A stretch of 46,735 bases of DNA from Candidatus Kerfeldbacteria bacterium (GTDB lineage Bacteria; Patescibacteriota; Patescibacteriia; UBA9570), in NCBI GenBank assembly GCA_016182495.1, contig JACPGK010000033.1:1-46735 (forward strand), in the 5' to 3' direction. The position numbers were made by a program, and so were the translations under genes. Below the pieces are notes generated by a model. It was given only the letters and a program-made list of their open reading frames with translations, made no database searches and was not told the origin of the DNA. Of this stretch, positions 37,134-46,200 are shown piece after piece (position 1 is the stretch's first letter; every line of letters begins with the position of its first letter).

Positions 37134-37157
37134 AAAAAAACGCCTACGGGGCGCTCA
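37134..37157 (-). terminator. Short hairpin + T7 in the dprA leader
   Basis: Minus strand AGCGCC-CCGTA-GGCGTT followed by T-run, right after the promoter. Confidence 0.55.
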
Positions 37158-37165
37158 TGGCTGAC

Positions 37166-37194
37166 ACTATACCACAGTGGTCGAGCCAGTGCAA
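37166..37194 (-). promoter_or_regulatory. Promoter TTGCAC-N17-TATAGT for dprA/topA
   Basis: Minus strand, -35 at 37189-37194, -10 at 37166-37171. Confidence 0.65.
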
Positions 37195-37220
37195 GTTTGA
37201 TATACTAGGTTGGCAACATT

Positions 37221-37313
37221 ATGCAGATTCTAGTGACCTGGATAGAAAATAATGGCGGGCGATTAGGTGCATTGATTATTATCATTGTGATTGGTACCAA
37301 CATTGCTGTATGA
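37221..37313 (+). CDS. 30-aa single-TM microprotein MQILVTWIENNGGRLGALIIIIVIGTNIAV
   Basis: ATG 15 nt after TATACT (37201-37206); stop TGA overlaps the macro-domain ATG (ATGA); not in the supplied ORF track. Confidence 0.5.
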   Translation: MQILVTWIENNGGRLGALIIIIVIGTNIAV

Positions 37314-37813
37314 TTATTAAAATTATTCAAGGAGATATTACCACCGCTACAGCTGATGCCATAGTGAATCCGGCTAACAGTTATGGCACTATGTCTGGGG
37401 GAGTAGCCTTAGCCATTAAGCGAGCTGGTGGAGCAAGTATTGAGCAAGCGGCCAAGGCGCACGGCCTGTGTCCAGTTGGGCAAGCCTATAGTACGCCAGC
37501 CGGCCAATTATCGGTGCGTGCCATTATTCATGCTCCTACCATGACGCATCCGGCCGAACCAATTCCGGCTAAGCAGGTTGAATTAGCCACCACCGCAGCT
37601 TTGCGGCTGGCTGATGATAGTGGTTTTGAAACTGTAGCTCTGCCCGGCATGGGTACTGGGGCTGGCGATGTGGCAGTTGATGAAGCAGCTAGAATCATGA
37701 TTGAAACCATTGCCATGTACATGGTGGATCAGCGTTTGCGAGAAGTACAACTGTATGCTTTGACGGACGAATTATATCAAGCTTTTTTGAAACACTATGA
37801 CGCCCAAAGCTAA
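37310..37813 (+). CDS. Macro domain protein (ADP-ribose binding/hydrolase-like)
   Basis: IIQGDITTATADAIVNPANSYGTMSGGVALAIKRAGG...PGMGTGAG. Confidence 0.93.
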   Translation: MIIKIIQGDITTATADAIVNPANSYGTMSGGVALAIKRAGGASIEQAAKAHGLCPVGQAYSTPAGQLSVRAIIHAPTMTHPAEPIPAKQVELATTAALRLADDSGFETVALPGMGTGAGDVAVDEAARIMIETIAMYMVDQRLREVQLYALTDELYQAFLKHYDAQS

Positions 37814-38942
37814 ATTTGCCGTTATTTTTTTTCTGGGAGTAGTGTTAGTGGCTTTAGGCATGCAACTAGTATGGCGGTTGTATCCACAATTAAAACCCAA
37901 ACAAGATTGGGAAGAAATACTCACAGTCAATACCAATATCGCGCCACTACTCAACTTAGCCACTACCAATACCACCACTACTGCAACTGATGACAACATC
38001 ACCGTCACGGCCACAGCAATTGACCAAGCAGTACTAGAGTTTGTTGGCACAAACAATTTGCCGCATAGTTTGCAGCCGACTATTGTAGTATTGCCGCAGG
38101 GCTATTTGTTAGGCTGGCTTGATGGCACGAATTATTTTGTGCAACAGTACGATACCAACTGGCAAGCACAAGGCGACCAACATACCTTGGCCGAACAGTT
38201 GCCGTTGTATCAACAAGATCGACCACAACCGCAATTGTATCTGTATCAGGATCAAGTATACCTGTTGATTATTCTTGAACAGGATGGAAAATTTCAGCAA
38301 CAGCTTAAGCAGTTTGTTCTGACTGATTTCAGCCCGCAACATGATATACGATTAATTGATGAAACCTGGAATACGACCAAGCAACAGTATTATCTCAACC
38401 AATCTCGGCTAGCTATTACTACTGCCGGTACTATTGTTTTGGCAACTATGATGACGAACGATACTATTAGTGTAAGTAGCTTTACAGCGACTGGCCAATT
38501 ACTGCAAGAACAACAATTTTCAAATCACGGTCAATTGATCGACCTTTATAGTGATCGTAATAGTGAACCAGTGGTGATTAGTTATGCCCAAGGCATCATA
38601 TCGTTTACTACCACACGCAAGCAATATCAATTAGCCTTACCAACCAATCTGGCTCCAATACCAGAACACTTAATCGGCTTTATTCATACCCCGGAGTATT
38701 TATTGTTTGTTGACGCTACAACGATATGGACTGTAACTGAAGATTTATTGCACTGGTATAGCCCGATTATCTTACCAGCCAGCGTAGCTCACCCCCAGTT
38801 GAGTTTTTATGACAAAACTGTAATGATAGCCTACGATCAAGCTGCTACCAGTATTGTTGATAATACTACAGTCACTAATTATAGTAGTGCGTACACTCAA
38901 TATATTATTTTGCCGTTACCTGATCAGACTGTAATTGAGTAA
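37797..38942 (+). CDS. Membrane-anchored hypothetical protein, probable beta-propeller-like ectodomain
   Basis: N-terminal TM then repeated beta-rich segments; no firm family. Confidence 0.45.
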   Translation: MTPKAKFAVIFFLGVVLVALGMQLVWRLYPQLKPKQDWEEILTVNTNIAPLLNLATTNTTTTATDDNITVTATAIDQAVLEFVGTNNLPHSLQPTIVVLPQGYLLGWLDGTNYFVQQYDTNWQAQGDQHTLAEQLPLYQQDRPQPQLYLYQDQVYLLIILEQDGKFQQQLKQFVLTDFSPQHDIRLIDETWNTTKQQYYLNQSRLAITTAGTIVLATMMTNDTISVSSFTATGQLLQEQQFSNHGQLIDLYSDRNSEPVVISYAQGIISFTTTRKQYQLALPTNLAPIPEHLIGFIHTPEYLLFVDATTIWTVTEDLLHWYSPIILPASVAHPQLSFYDKTVMIAYDQAATSIVDNTTVTNYSSAYTQYIILPLPDQTVIE

Positions 38943-41232
38943 TAGCGTGTTGTAACAGACGGGTATATAAATTTAAGCCAATGTGTTGCACATGACCATG
39001 CTGTTTTTTTCCTAAAATATCACCCACCCCGCGAATTTCTAAATCTTTCATGGCTAATTCAAAACCGCCGCCTAATTCTTTAACGCTATGCAACGCTTTT
39101 AAACGCCGTTTCGCTGACACCGTTAAATGGTCGCTCTGATACAGTAAGTAGGCATACGCCTGGGTAGCACTACGACCGATCCGGCCACGTAGTTGATACA
39201 GTTGGGCTAAGCCAAAATCTTCGGCTTGTTCTACAATTAAGGTGTTAGCGTTAGCGATATCTAACCCATTTTCAATAATGGTGGAAGCCAGCAATACATC
39301 AATTTGCCCAGCATGAAATTGACGCATGGTTTTTGCTAACACCACGGGCTCCATTTGACCATGCGCAATAGCAATGGTGGCGGTTGGTAATTGTTGACGC
39401 AACCAAGCTTGACGAGCGTAGATGGTGATGAGGTTATTATGCACAATGTACACTTGGCCATGACGCTCTAATTCTTCCGTCACGGCTTGTAGTTCTAATT
39501 CTGGTACAAATACATTAATAATAGTTTTTACGCCGCGGCGATTTGCTGGAGCCGTGTTCAGCACTGAAATACTACGCAAACCTGATAAAGCTAAATTGAG
39601 AGTACGAGGAATAGGCGTAGCCGTCATTGTTAAAACATGGGCCGCCGCTCGCATCGTGCGCAACCGTTCTTTATGTTTTACCCCAAAGCGTTGCTCTTCA
39701 TCAATAATCACCAAATTGAGTTTGGGAATAGTAATATCGTTGGATAATAATCGATGCGTGCCAATCACAATATCAATTTGGCCTTTGGCTAATTGGCGCA
39801 CCGTATTGGTCTGCTCTTTAGCGCTGTGTAACCGGGATAGGCTGGCCACTACAATACCATAGGCGGTTAAGCGTTGTTGAAAGGTTTCGAAATGTTGTTG
39901 CACTAAAATAGTAGTTGGAGCCAACAGGGCCACTTGACCACCATGCAACACTACGTGGGCAGCGGCTCGCAGGGCAATTTCAGTTTTACCAAAACCAACA
40001 TCACCACACAGTAATCGATCCATCGGCGTCGTTTTCGTTAAATCATCGCGCACATCTGTGATTGCTTGAATTTGATCGGCTGTCAGTTCAAAATTAACAT
40101 CGCCGGCAATATGATCTTCTTCGGTAGTGGCGTGGTCGGTTAAACTCACTGCTGTAGCCACCTCACGTTCAGCTTGTAATTCAAGCAATTCACGAGCCGT
40201 CTGTTGGACATCTTCTTCTACTTTATGAATAATGGTTTCCCATTGTGCTCCAGATAACCGCGTGAGCTTTGGTCGGTCAGAGCCAATGTATTTTTCTACT
40301 CGATTAGCTTTAGTGAGCGGTACATATAATTTATCACCTTTGTCGTAGTGCAGTTCAAAAAATTGTTCGCCATCAAGGGTAGTGAGTTTATCAAACAGGG
40401 CAATGCCATGGTCAATATGCACTACGTAATCTCCAGGTTGAAGATCAGTAACATCGAGGGGTTCAGCAAATACTAATTCAAGGTCTTCTTGTCCAAAAAT
40501 ATGGTCATCGGTTAGAAATAAAAAATGGTCTTGCGGAATAATAAAACCTTCCAACTGGCGCCGCCAACTGGTGAGTTGAGCATCAGGTAAAATGGCTCGC
40601 ACCCGATCGGGATACCGTGTCGCCACTTGAATTTTTAAAAAACCGCCAGCTTCTTTTTTCAGTAAGGCAAAGCGTTTGTGATAGTATTTTGGTGTCACAA
40701 ATTGATACTGTAGGTTTTGTTCATGCCATAATGGCAGGTGTGAGGCATAGGCCAGTGGCCACAGACGATACTGCTTCATGGGTGTGCCGCTTTGTTGCGT
40801 GTTGGGATTAAACAGGTTAACAGCAGCAATACGGTTATCGTCAAATTCTACGCGCACGGCTTGGCGATCAATCACATCAAGCACATTACCACGCACCGCG
40901 AATGACCGCGCGCTCACTGCTCGTGGCCACCGTTCAAAACCCAGTTGTGTTAACCGTTGTACTAGATGAGTGATAGTGAGTGATTGATGCAGTCGCACAT
41001 CGCAACACTGTTTTTCCCAAGCGGTTGGCGTGACAGTGTGTTGATCAAGAAAAAAACTTGAAATAATTATTCCATCAGGAAACGCCGGATTCCAGTATTG
41101 GCATAACTCCAACAGTAAGCGAGCCTCTTTTTCGTTTTGAGCCAAAAAGAAAATTGGCCCAGTGTGATACAGTGGGGGTAAGCGTACAGCCAGTTCATAA
41201 CTGATTTCTGTTAGTGTCCGAAAATGTGACAC
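38905..41232 (-). CDS. mfd: Short Mfd-like transcription-repair coupling factor (775 aa)
   Basis: RID-like GDYVVHIDHGIALFDKL...KLYVPLTKANRVEKYIG; helicase motifs LLCGDVGFGKTEIALRAA, IIDEEQRFGVKHKERLR, TATPIPRTLNLAL, QLRGRIGRS; GTG start. Confidence 0.88.
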   Translation of the reverse strand: MSHFRTLTEISYELAVRLPPLYHTGPIFFLAQNEKEARLLLELCQYWNPAFPDGIIISSFFLDQHTVTPTAWEKQCCDVRLHQSLTITHLVQRLTQLGFERWPRAVSARSFAVRGNVLDVIDRQAVRVEFDDNRIAAVNLFNPNTQQSGTPMKQYRLWPLAYASHLPLWHEQNLQYQFVTPKYYHKRFALLKKEAGGFLKIQVATRYPDRVRAILPDAQLTSWRRQLEGFIIPQDHFLFLTDDHIFGQEDLELVFAEPLDVTDLQPGDYVVHIDHGIALFDKLTTLDGEQFFELHYDKGDKLYVPLTKANRVEKYIGSDRPKLTRLSGAQWETIIHKVEEDVQQTARELLELQAEREVATAVSLTDHATTEEDHIAGDVNFELTADQIQAITDVRDDLTKTTPMDRLLCGDVGFGKTEIALRAAAHVVLHGGQVALLAPTTILVQQHFETFQQRLTAYGIVVASLSRLHSAKEQTNTVRQLAKGQIDIVIGTHRLLSNDITIPKLNLVIIDEEQRFGVKHKERLRTMRAAAHVLTMTATPIPRTLNLALSGLRSISVLNTAPANRRGVKTIINVFVPELELQAVTEELERHGQVYIVHNNLITIYARQAWLRQQLPTATIAIAHGQMEPVVLAKTMRQFHAGQIDVLLASTIIENGLDIANANTLIVEQAEDFGLAQLYQLRGRIGRSATQAYAYLLYQSDHLTVSAKRRLKALHSVKELGGGFELAMKDLEIRGVGDILGKKQHGHVQHIGLNLYTRLLQHAITQLQSDQVTAK

Positions 41233-41280
41233 ATTGTTACTGTACCATTAGTTAAATAACCAGGCAATCTTGTAATATTT

Positions 41281-41309
41281 TTGACAAAATGCATTTTTTT
41301 TGATAAATT
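41281..41309 (+). promoter_or_regulatory. Promoter TTGACA-N17-TAAATT
   Basis: -10 ends 6 nt before ATG 41316. Confidence 0.65.
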
Positions 41310-41315
41310 TTTTCT

Positions 41316-41696
41316 ATGGATTTGAATCAATCAAGAAAACAACTTGAAGAATTAGGTGTCGATAGTCTCATTAAATTTGGTTCACAAGTTAACGGTACCG
41401 CCCGACCGGATAGTGATTGTGATATTGGTGTAGTATTTTCAGCTCAAACCAAAGTACAGCCGCGTCGCTATGGACAAGTGTATGCTATTTTACAACAAGC
41501 CTATCCGCAATTTCGTGTTGATTTAGTTGATCTCTACCAAGCACCGCCGGCTTTGCAATATCACACAGCACAGCACGGAGAAGTATTGTATCAGGCCTCA
41601 ACCCATAGTTTTGCTGATTTTCGTGAACGAGCCATGGCTACGTATCATGATTTTTTACCGATCATTCACATTCAAGAGCAGGCTTTACAGATATGA
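41316..41696 (+). CDS. MNT-type minimal nucleotidyltransferase (MntA-like antitoxin)
   Basis: GSQVNGTARPDSDCD = GSx10DxD. Confidence 0.85.
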   Translation: MDLNQSRKQLEELGVDSLIKFGSQVNGTARPDSDCDIGVVFSAQTKVQPRRYGQVYAILQQAYPQFRVDLVDLYQAPPALQYHTAQHGEVLYQASTHSFADFRERAMATYHDFLPIIHIQEQALQI

Positions 41697-42151
41697 TACA
41701 ACTTGCCCCACTGAATCGAGATAAATTGCGCAGTTTAATTGCAGATATAGAATCCTCTCGCCAAGAGTTGACTCACTTATTGACACAACCGAAAGACGTT
41801 TTTGTGAATGATCGTAAACTCTATGCTCAACTCGAGCATTATTTTCGGCGTGCATTGGAAGGAATTTTAACTGCTGGGACTCATATTTTATCGAGACTTC
41901 CATTAGAAGCAAAAGATTACGCAGCTATTATTCAATCACTCGGAACGGCTGGTATTATTCCTGTAGAATTTGCTAAGCACAACTTAGGTTTGGCGGGATA
42001 TCGTAATCGGTTGGTTCACATTTATTGGGAAGTTTCTCCGGCAGAATTGTATGATACGACTAAAGAACACGTAAACGACATAGGTGCCTTCGCTGAATAT
42101 TTTCAAATCGTCTTGCAATATCCTGAACGGTTTAAGCTGACGGTTGAATAG
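41693..42151 (+). CDS. HEPN/HepT-like (DUF86) putative RNase toxin
   Basis: RNRLVHIYW matches Rx4HxY; 4-nt overlap with MNT gene. Confidence 0.85.
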   Translation: MIQLAPLNRDKLRSLIADIESSRQELTHLLTQPKDVFVNDRKLYAQLEHYFRRALEGILTAGTHILSRLPLEAKDYAAIIQSLGTAGIIPVEFAKHNLGLAGYRNRLVHIYWEVSPAELYDTTKEHVNDIGAFAEYFQIVLQYPERFKLTVE

Positions 42152-42156
42152 AATTT

Positions 42157-42185
42157 TTGACAAGACTGAATTTTTTTGTTATAAT
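42157..42185 (+). promoter_or_regulatory. Consensus sigma70 promoter TTGACA-N17-TATAAT
   Basis: TTGACA 42157-42162; TATAAT 42180-42185; ATG 42196. Confidence 0.8.
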
Positions 42186-42195
42186 TATTACCATC

Positions 42196-43173
42196 ATGGA
42201 TGATTTAGTGTCGTTTTTTAATGTAACATCATTACTCCCGATGGTTGTAGTCACTATAATCATAGGGGCTTTTTTGTATCAACGAAATCGACAACAACAA
42301 AGAACCGATAGCCATGCCGGTCGATCAGTGTTACAACAATATTCTACTAATTTTACGGCCTTAGCCCAGCAAGGTAAACTTGACCCAGTGATTGGTCGGC
42401 AACGCGAGGTGGATCAACTGATTCGGGTACTATCACGGAAAACGAAAAATAACGCTTTATTATTGGGCGAACCTGGGGTGGGTAAAACGGCCGTAGTGGA
42501 ACGGTTAGCTTTGCTGATTGAGCAGGGTAGTGTGCCAGAAACCTTGCAACATAAACAGGTGATTGCCCTAGATTTAGCCTCGCTGGTAGCGGGTACTAAA
42601 TATCGCGGCGAGCTGGAACAACGTTTAGACGCTTTGCGTAAAGAATTTCAAGATAGCCGCAGTAACGTGATTTTGTTTATTGATGAAATTCAAGAACTAG
42701 CCCAGGCTAAAGGTACGGAAGGTGGCTTAAACCCGGGTGATATTTTGAAACCAGAATTAGCCCGTGGTTATTTGCAGGTGATTGGTGCTACCACGTACGA
42801 TGATTACGAAAAATATATTTTACCGGAGGAAAGTTTAGAACGACGTTTTCAGCCGATTCATATACACGAAGCCACTCGTGAAGAAACTTTAGCTATTCTC
42901 ACTGGCGTAAAAAGTGTCTTTGAACAGTTTCATCATGTGCAGTATCCGGCCGACGTGCTGACAGCTATTGTTGACCTATCACAGAAACATGTAGTAAAAC
43001 GATACCTGCCTGATAAAGCCATTGATGTGTTGGATGAAGCCGGTGTGCGTACTCGAATAGAGAACCTTAAACAAAAAAACACTACTACTAGTATCCAGCC
43101 AGCGGTTAGCTTAGACATCGTGCGTGAAGTCATTGCCGATTGGATAGATAAACCCATTGAACAAATTAATTAA
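42196..43173 (+). CDS. Membrane-anchored AAA+ ATPase related to ClpA/B/C D1 domain only
   Basis: N-terminal TM, DPVIGRQREVDQLIRVLSRKTKNNALLLGEPGVGKTAVVE, VILFIDEIQEL, ESLERRFQPIHI; no N-domain or D2. Confidence 0.85.
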   Translation: MDDLVSFFNVTSLLPMVVVTIIIGAFLYQRNRQQQRTDSHAGRSVLQQYSTNFTALAQQGKLDPVIGRQREVDQLIRVLSRKTKNNALLLGEPGVGKTAVVERLALLIEQGSVPETLQHKQVIALDLASLVAGTKYRGELEQRLDALRKEFQDSRSNVILFIDEIQELAQAKGTEGGLNPGDILKPELARGYLQVIGATTYDDYEKYILPEESLERRFQPIHIHEATREETLAILTGVKSVFEQFHHVQYPADVLTAIVDLSQKHVVKRYLPDKAIDVLDEAGVRTRIENLKQKNTTTSIQPAVSLDIVREVIADWIDKPIEQIN

Positions 43174-43214
43174 GTACAAATACGATATATCGCGTTTGTA
43201 ATACAACTATCACT

Positions 43215-46200
43215 ATGTCCCAAGCTATACTCACCAAATCCTCTATCACTACCAAAACTGCCGCTACCATATCGGTGCTAGCTTTAGCGGCAGTGCTAGC
43301 GGCTGGGTTTGTTGGCAGTCAACTTACCAGCACCACTCTAAAAAAACCTACCAAACTGGTGATTGGTCAAGCCACCAGCAAAAATCTATTGGCTAGTGCT
43401 TCGCAAGCCACGAGTGATAACTTGAACACGCTTCTTCCGGAAATACTTGGAGATGAAATGAGTCTGCCGCCAAATTTTAATATTGCTCAAGCTTCTTTTG
43501 ATACGAACAAAACAGCTACTGCCACCACTGCTTACAGTATACAAGCTTCGTCTGATCAGCCTATTTATTTTGCAGCTAATCCTAGAAACCACTTCAACGC
43601 CAAGCAAGAAAATAACAGTTTTACGATCAACTCATCAGATTCCAGTAAGGATTGGTCTGTCACGTTTGAACTGCAAAGCATACAAAAAGATAAAGACGCG
43701 AACAAGGCTCTTCGACCCAAAGATCAAGCCGAAGCTCAAAAACAAGAATATCGCATTGAACGAAAACACGAGGGCTTCAAGGCCGAATACAAAAACACGG
43801 AAAAAGGCTGGGAGGACACTTATACCGTAGAGAAAAAACCTACTGGCGATGATAAGCTTGAAGTAGTTCTGAAGGTTGATAAGAAGAATCTTCTCATGGA
43901 GCAGAAAAAAGATTATTTTCTTTTTAAGAATGCAGCCACTCAAGAACCCGTGCTGCAATACGGCGATCTCAAAGCCACGGATGCCGCAGGAAAACTCCTC
44001 TCCTCAACTCTCACCCAGAAAGATGATTTCATATTTTTGATTATTGATGACGTGAATGCCACCTATCCCATTATTGTCGATCCATTAGCCGCAGCACCGG
44101 GTTGGACTGTGTATGGGGAGCAGGAGTACTCGAATTTTGGATACTCTACTACGGCTTCTGCCGATGTAAATGGCGATGAGTACGACGATATTATCATAGG
44201 AGCTTTCCGATATGATCACGACGAAGGCGATGAAGGTAAAGTTTATGCGTTTTATGGTGCTGCTGCTCCGGATACAATTGCCGATTGGACATACGAACCG
44301 AATATAGAAGATAGATATTTTGCTAACTACATCTTTGCTTTAGGAGATATCAATGGCGATGGATATGATGAGATCGGTATTGAAAGTGATCAATTTAGCT
44401 ATGAAGGAGGAGCCTATACGTATTATTATTATTTTGATATTTTTTATGGCAGTGCCTCTGGATTAAACACAACGCCAGGATGGTCGAAGGCTTTTGGAAT
44501 TTTGGACTCTATGCTTGAGGCTCAAGGAGCCGATTTTAATGGCGATGGGTATATTGATGTTTTGTTTTGGACACAAGATCAAGACCCCTTATTAGAAGAC
44601 TTCCAGCCACTGGCCTATATATATTATGGTTCGTCAAGTGGAATAAGCCCAAATCCAGATTGGGAACAAGCAGAACTTGCAGCCACTTACTATCAATCTG
44701 CCGATATGAATGGGGATGGATATAGTGATATACTTATGTTTGGTGGTTCTTCCAGTACTTTGTATTATGGTTCAGTCTTGGGTATAACAAATGATAACAC
44801 AATTGAAATCCCTTCTCTTACAGGCAATAGTGCACTTGGCGGTTCAGGAGATATCAATGGCGATGGGTATGATGACATTTTAATTACTGTTACTGACGGT
44901 ACCCCCTCGCTGTATATGAAAGCTGTGTATGGATCTGCTAGCGGAACAGTCAATGAATCTGCTTGGTCTATAGAAATAACTTCTTCAGCACACATCCTTT
45001 CAGCAGGAGATATTAATATGGATGGCTTCGATGATATTATGGTAGGTGATGCTAGTTACGATGGACTCGATACAAATACCGGGAAGGTAGAGGTGTATCG
45101 AGGTTCAGCCATAGAGCCTGATCTTACTCCGTACTGGATATTTGAAGGTACGAATTATTTTGATCAAGTGGGTATTTCAGGAGATTTAGGCGGCGACATT
45201 GATGGTGATGGCACGAATGATATTGTGGTAGGAGCTCATTCCTATAAAGTAGATGGATTGAGCATGGGTGCCGTGTTTATGTTCCGCGGTGAAGGCCCTT
45301 GTCAGCCAACCTTAGCTTCCACTTGGTCTGCTGCTGGCAATCAAAACAGCGCCTTGCTTGGCTGGAGCACAGATTCAGCCGGCGATGTGAACGGTGATGG
45401 TAAGGATGATGTGATTGTTGGCGCGCCGTTATTTGATAATGGCCAAGTGAATGAAGGCATAGCTGTAGTACACTATGGCAGTGATGGTTTGTCGATCACC
45501 CCAGATTGGTTTGCCGAGGGTAATCAGAAAAATTTACATTTTGGGTACGATGTGGCTGGGTTAGGCGATGTGAATGGTGATGGCTTTGCTGATATCGCCG
45601 TCAGCACACCAGAGTATTATGAGGGTTCGGCTCGACACTATGGTGCTGTGTTCATCTACAAAGGTTCCGCCACAGGTTTAGTATCTACTCCTAGTTGGAC
45701 GATATATGGCAATCAAGAATTTGCAAAATTTGGTGCCAGTATTGCCGGTGATGATGTCACAGCTGATCAATTAGGAGATTTACTGGTGGGTGCACCACGG
45801 TATGATAACGATGAAACCGATGAAGGTGCAGCCTTTATGTATGCTGGATCAGTCACTGGCGTAACTACTACACCAACCTGGTCAACTGAAAGCAATCAAA
45901 CTGATGCTTGGCTTGGTACGAGTGTGGCTGTAGTGGGAGATGATGTGATAATTGGCGCACCACGGTATGATAACGGTGAAACCGATGAAGGCGTAGCACT
46001 AGGATACTATAGTGAATTGGGTAGTTTGCCAGCTGTGTACAGTTGGTTGGCAGAAAGCAATCAAGCCAATGCTAAACTGGGCTTTAGTGTGGCTTCGGCT
46101 GGTGATGTGAATGCTGACGGTTTTAGTGACGTGATCGCTGGTGCTCCACAGTATGATAACGGTGAGATTGATGAGGGTGCTGCCTTTGTTTACCATGGTT

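Noticed and set aside
38905-41232. Considered RecG or PriA for the helicase gene
   Set aside because: RID-like domain and TRG-type motif (LEIRGVGDILGKKQHGH) with layout fit Mfd better
43635-43958. 107-aa Phe/Leu-rich minus-strand ORF
   Set aside because: Antisense of Lys/Glu-rich coding region; no start context
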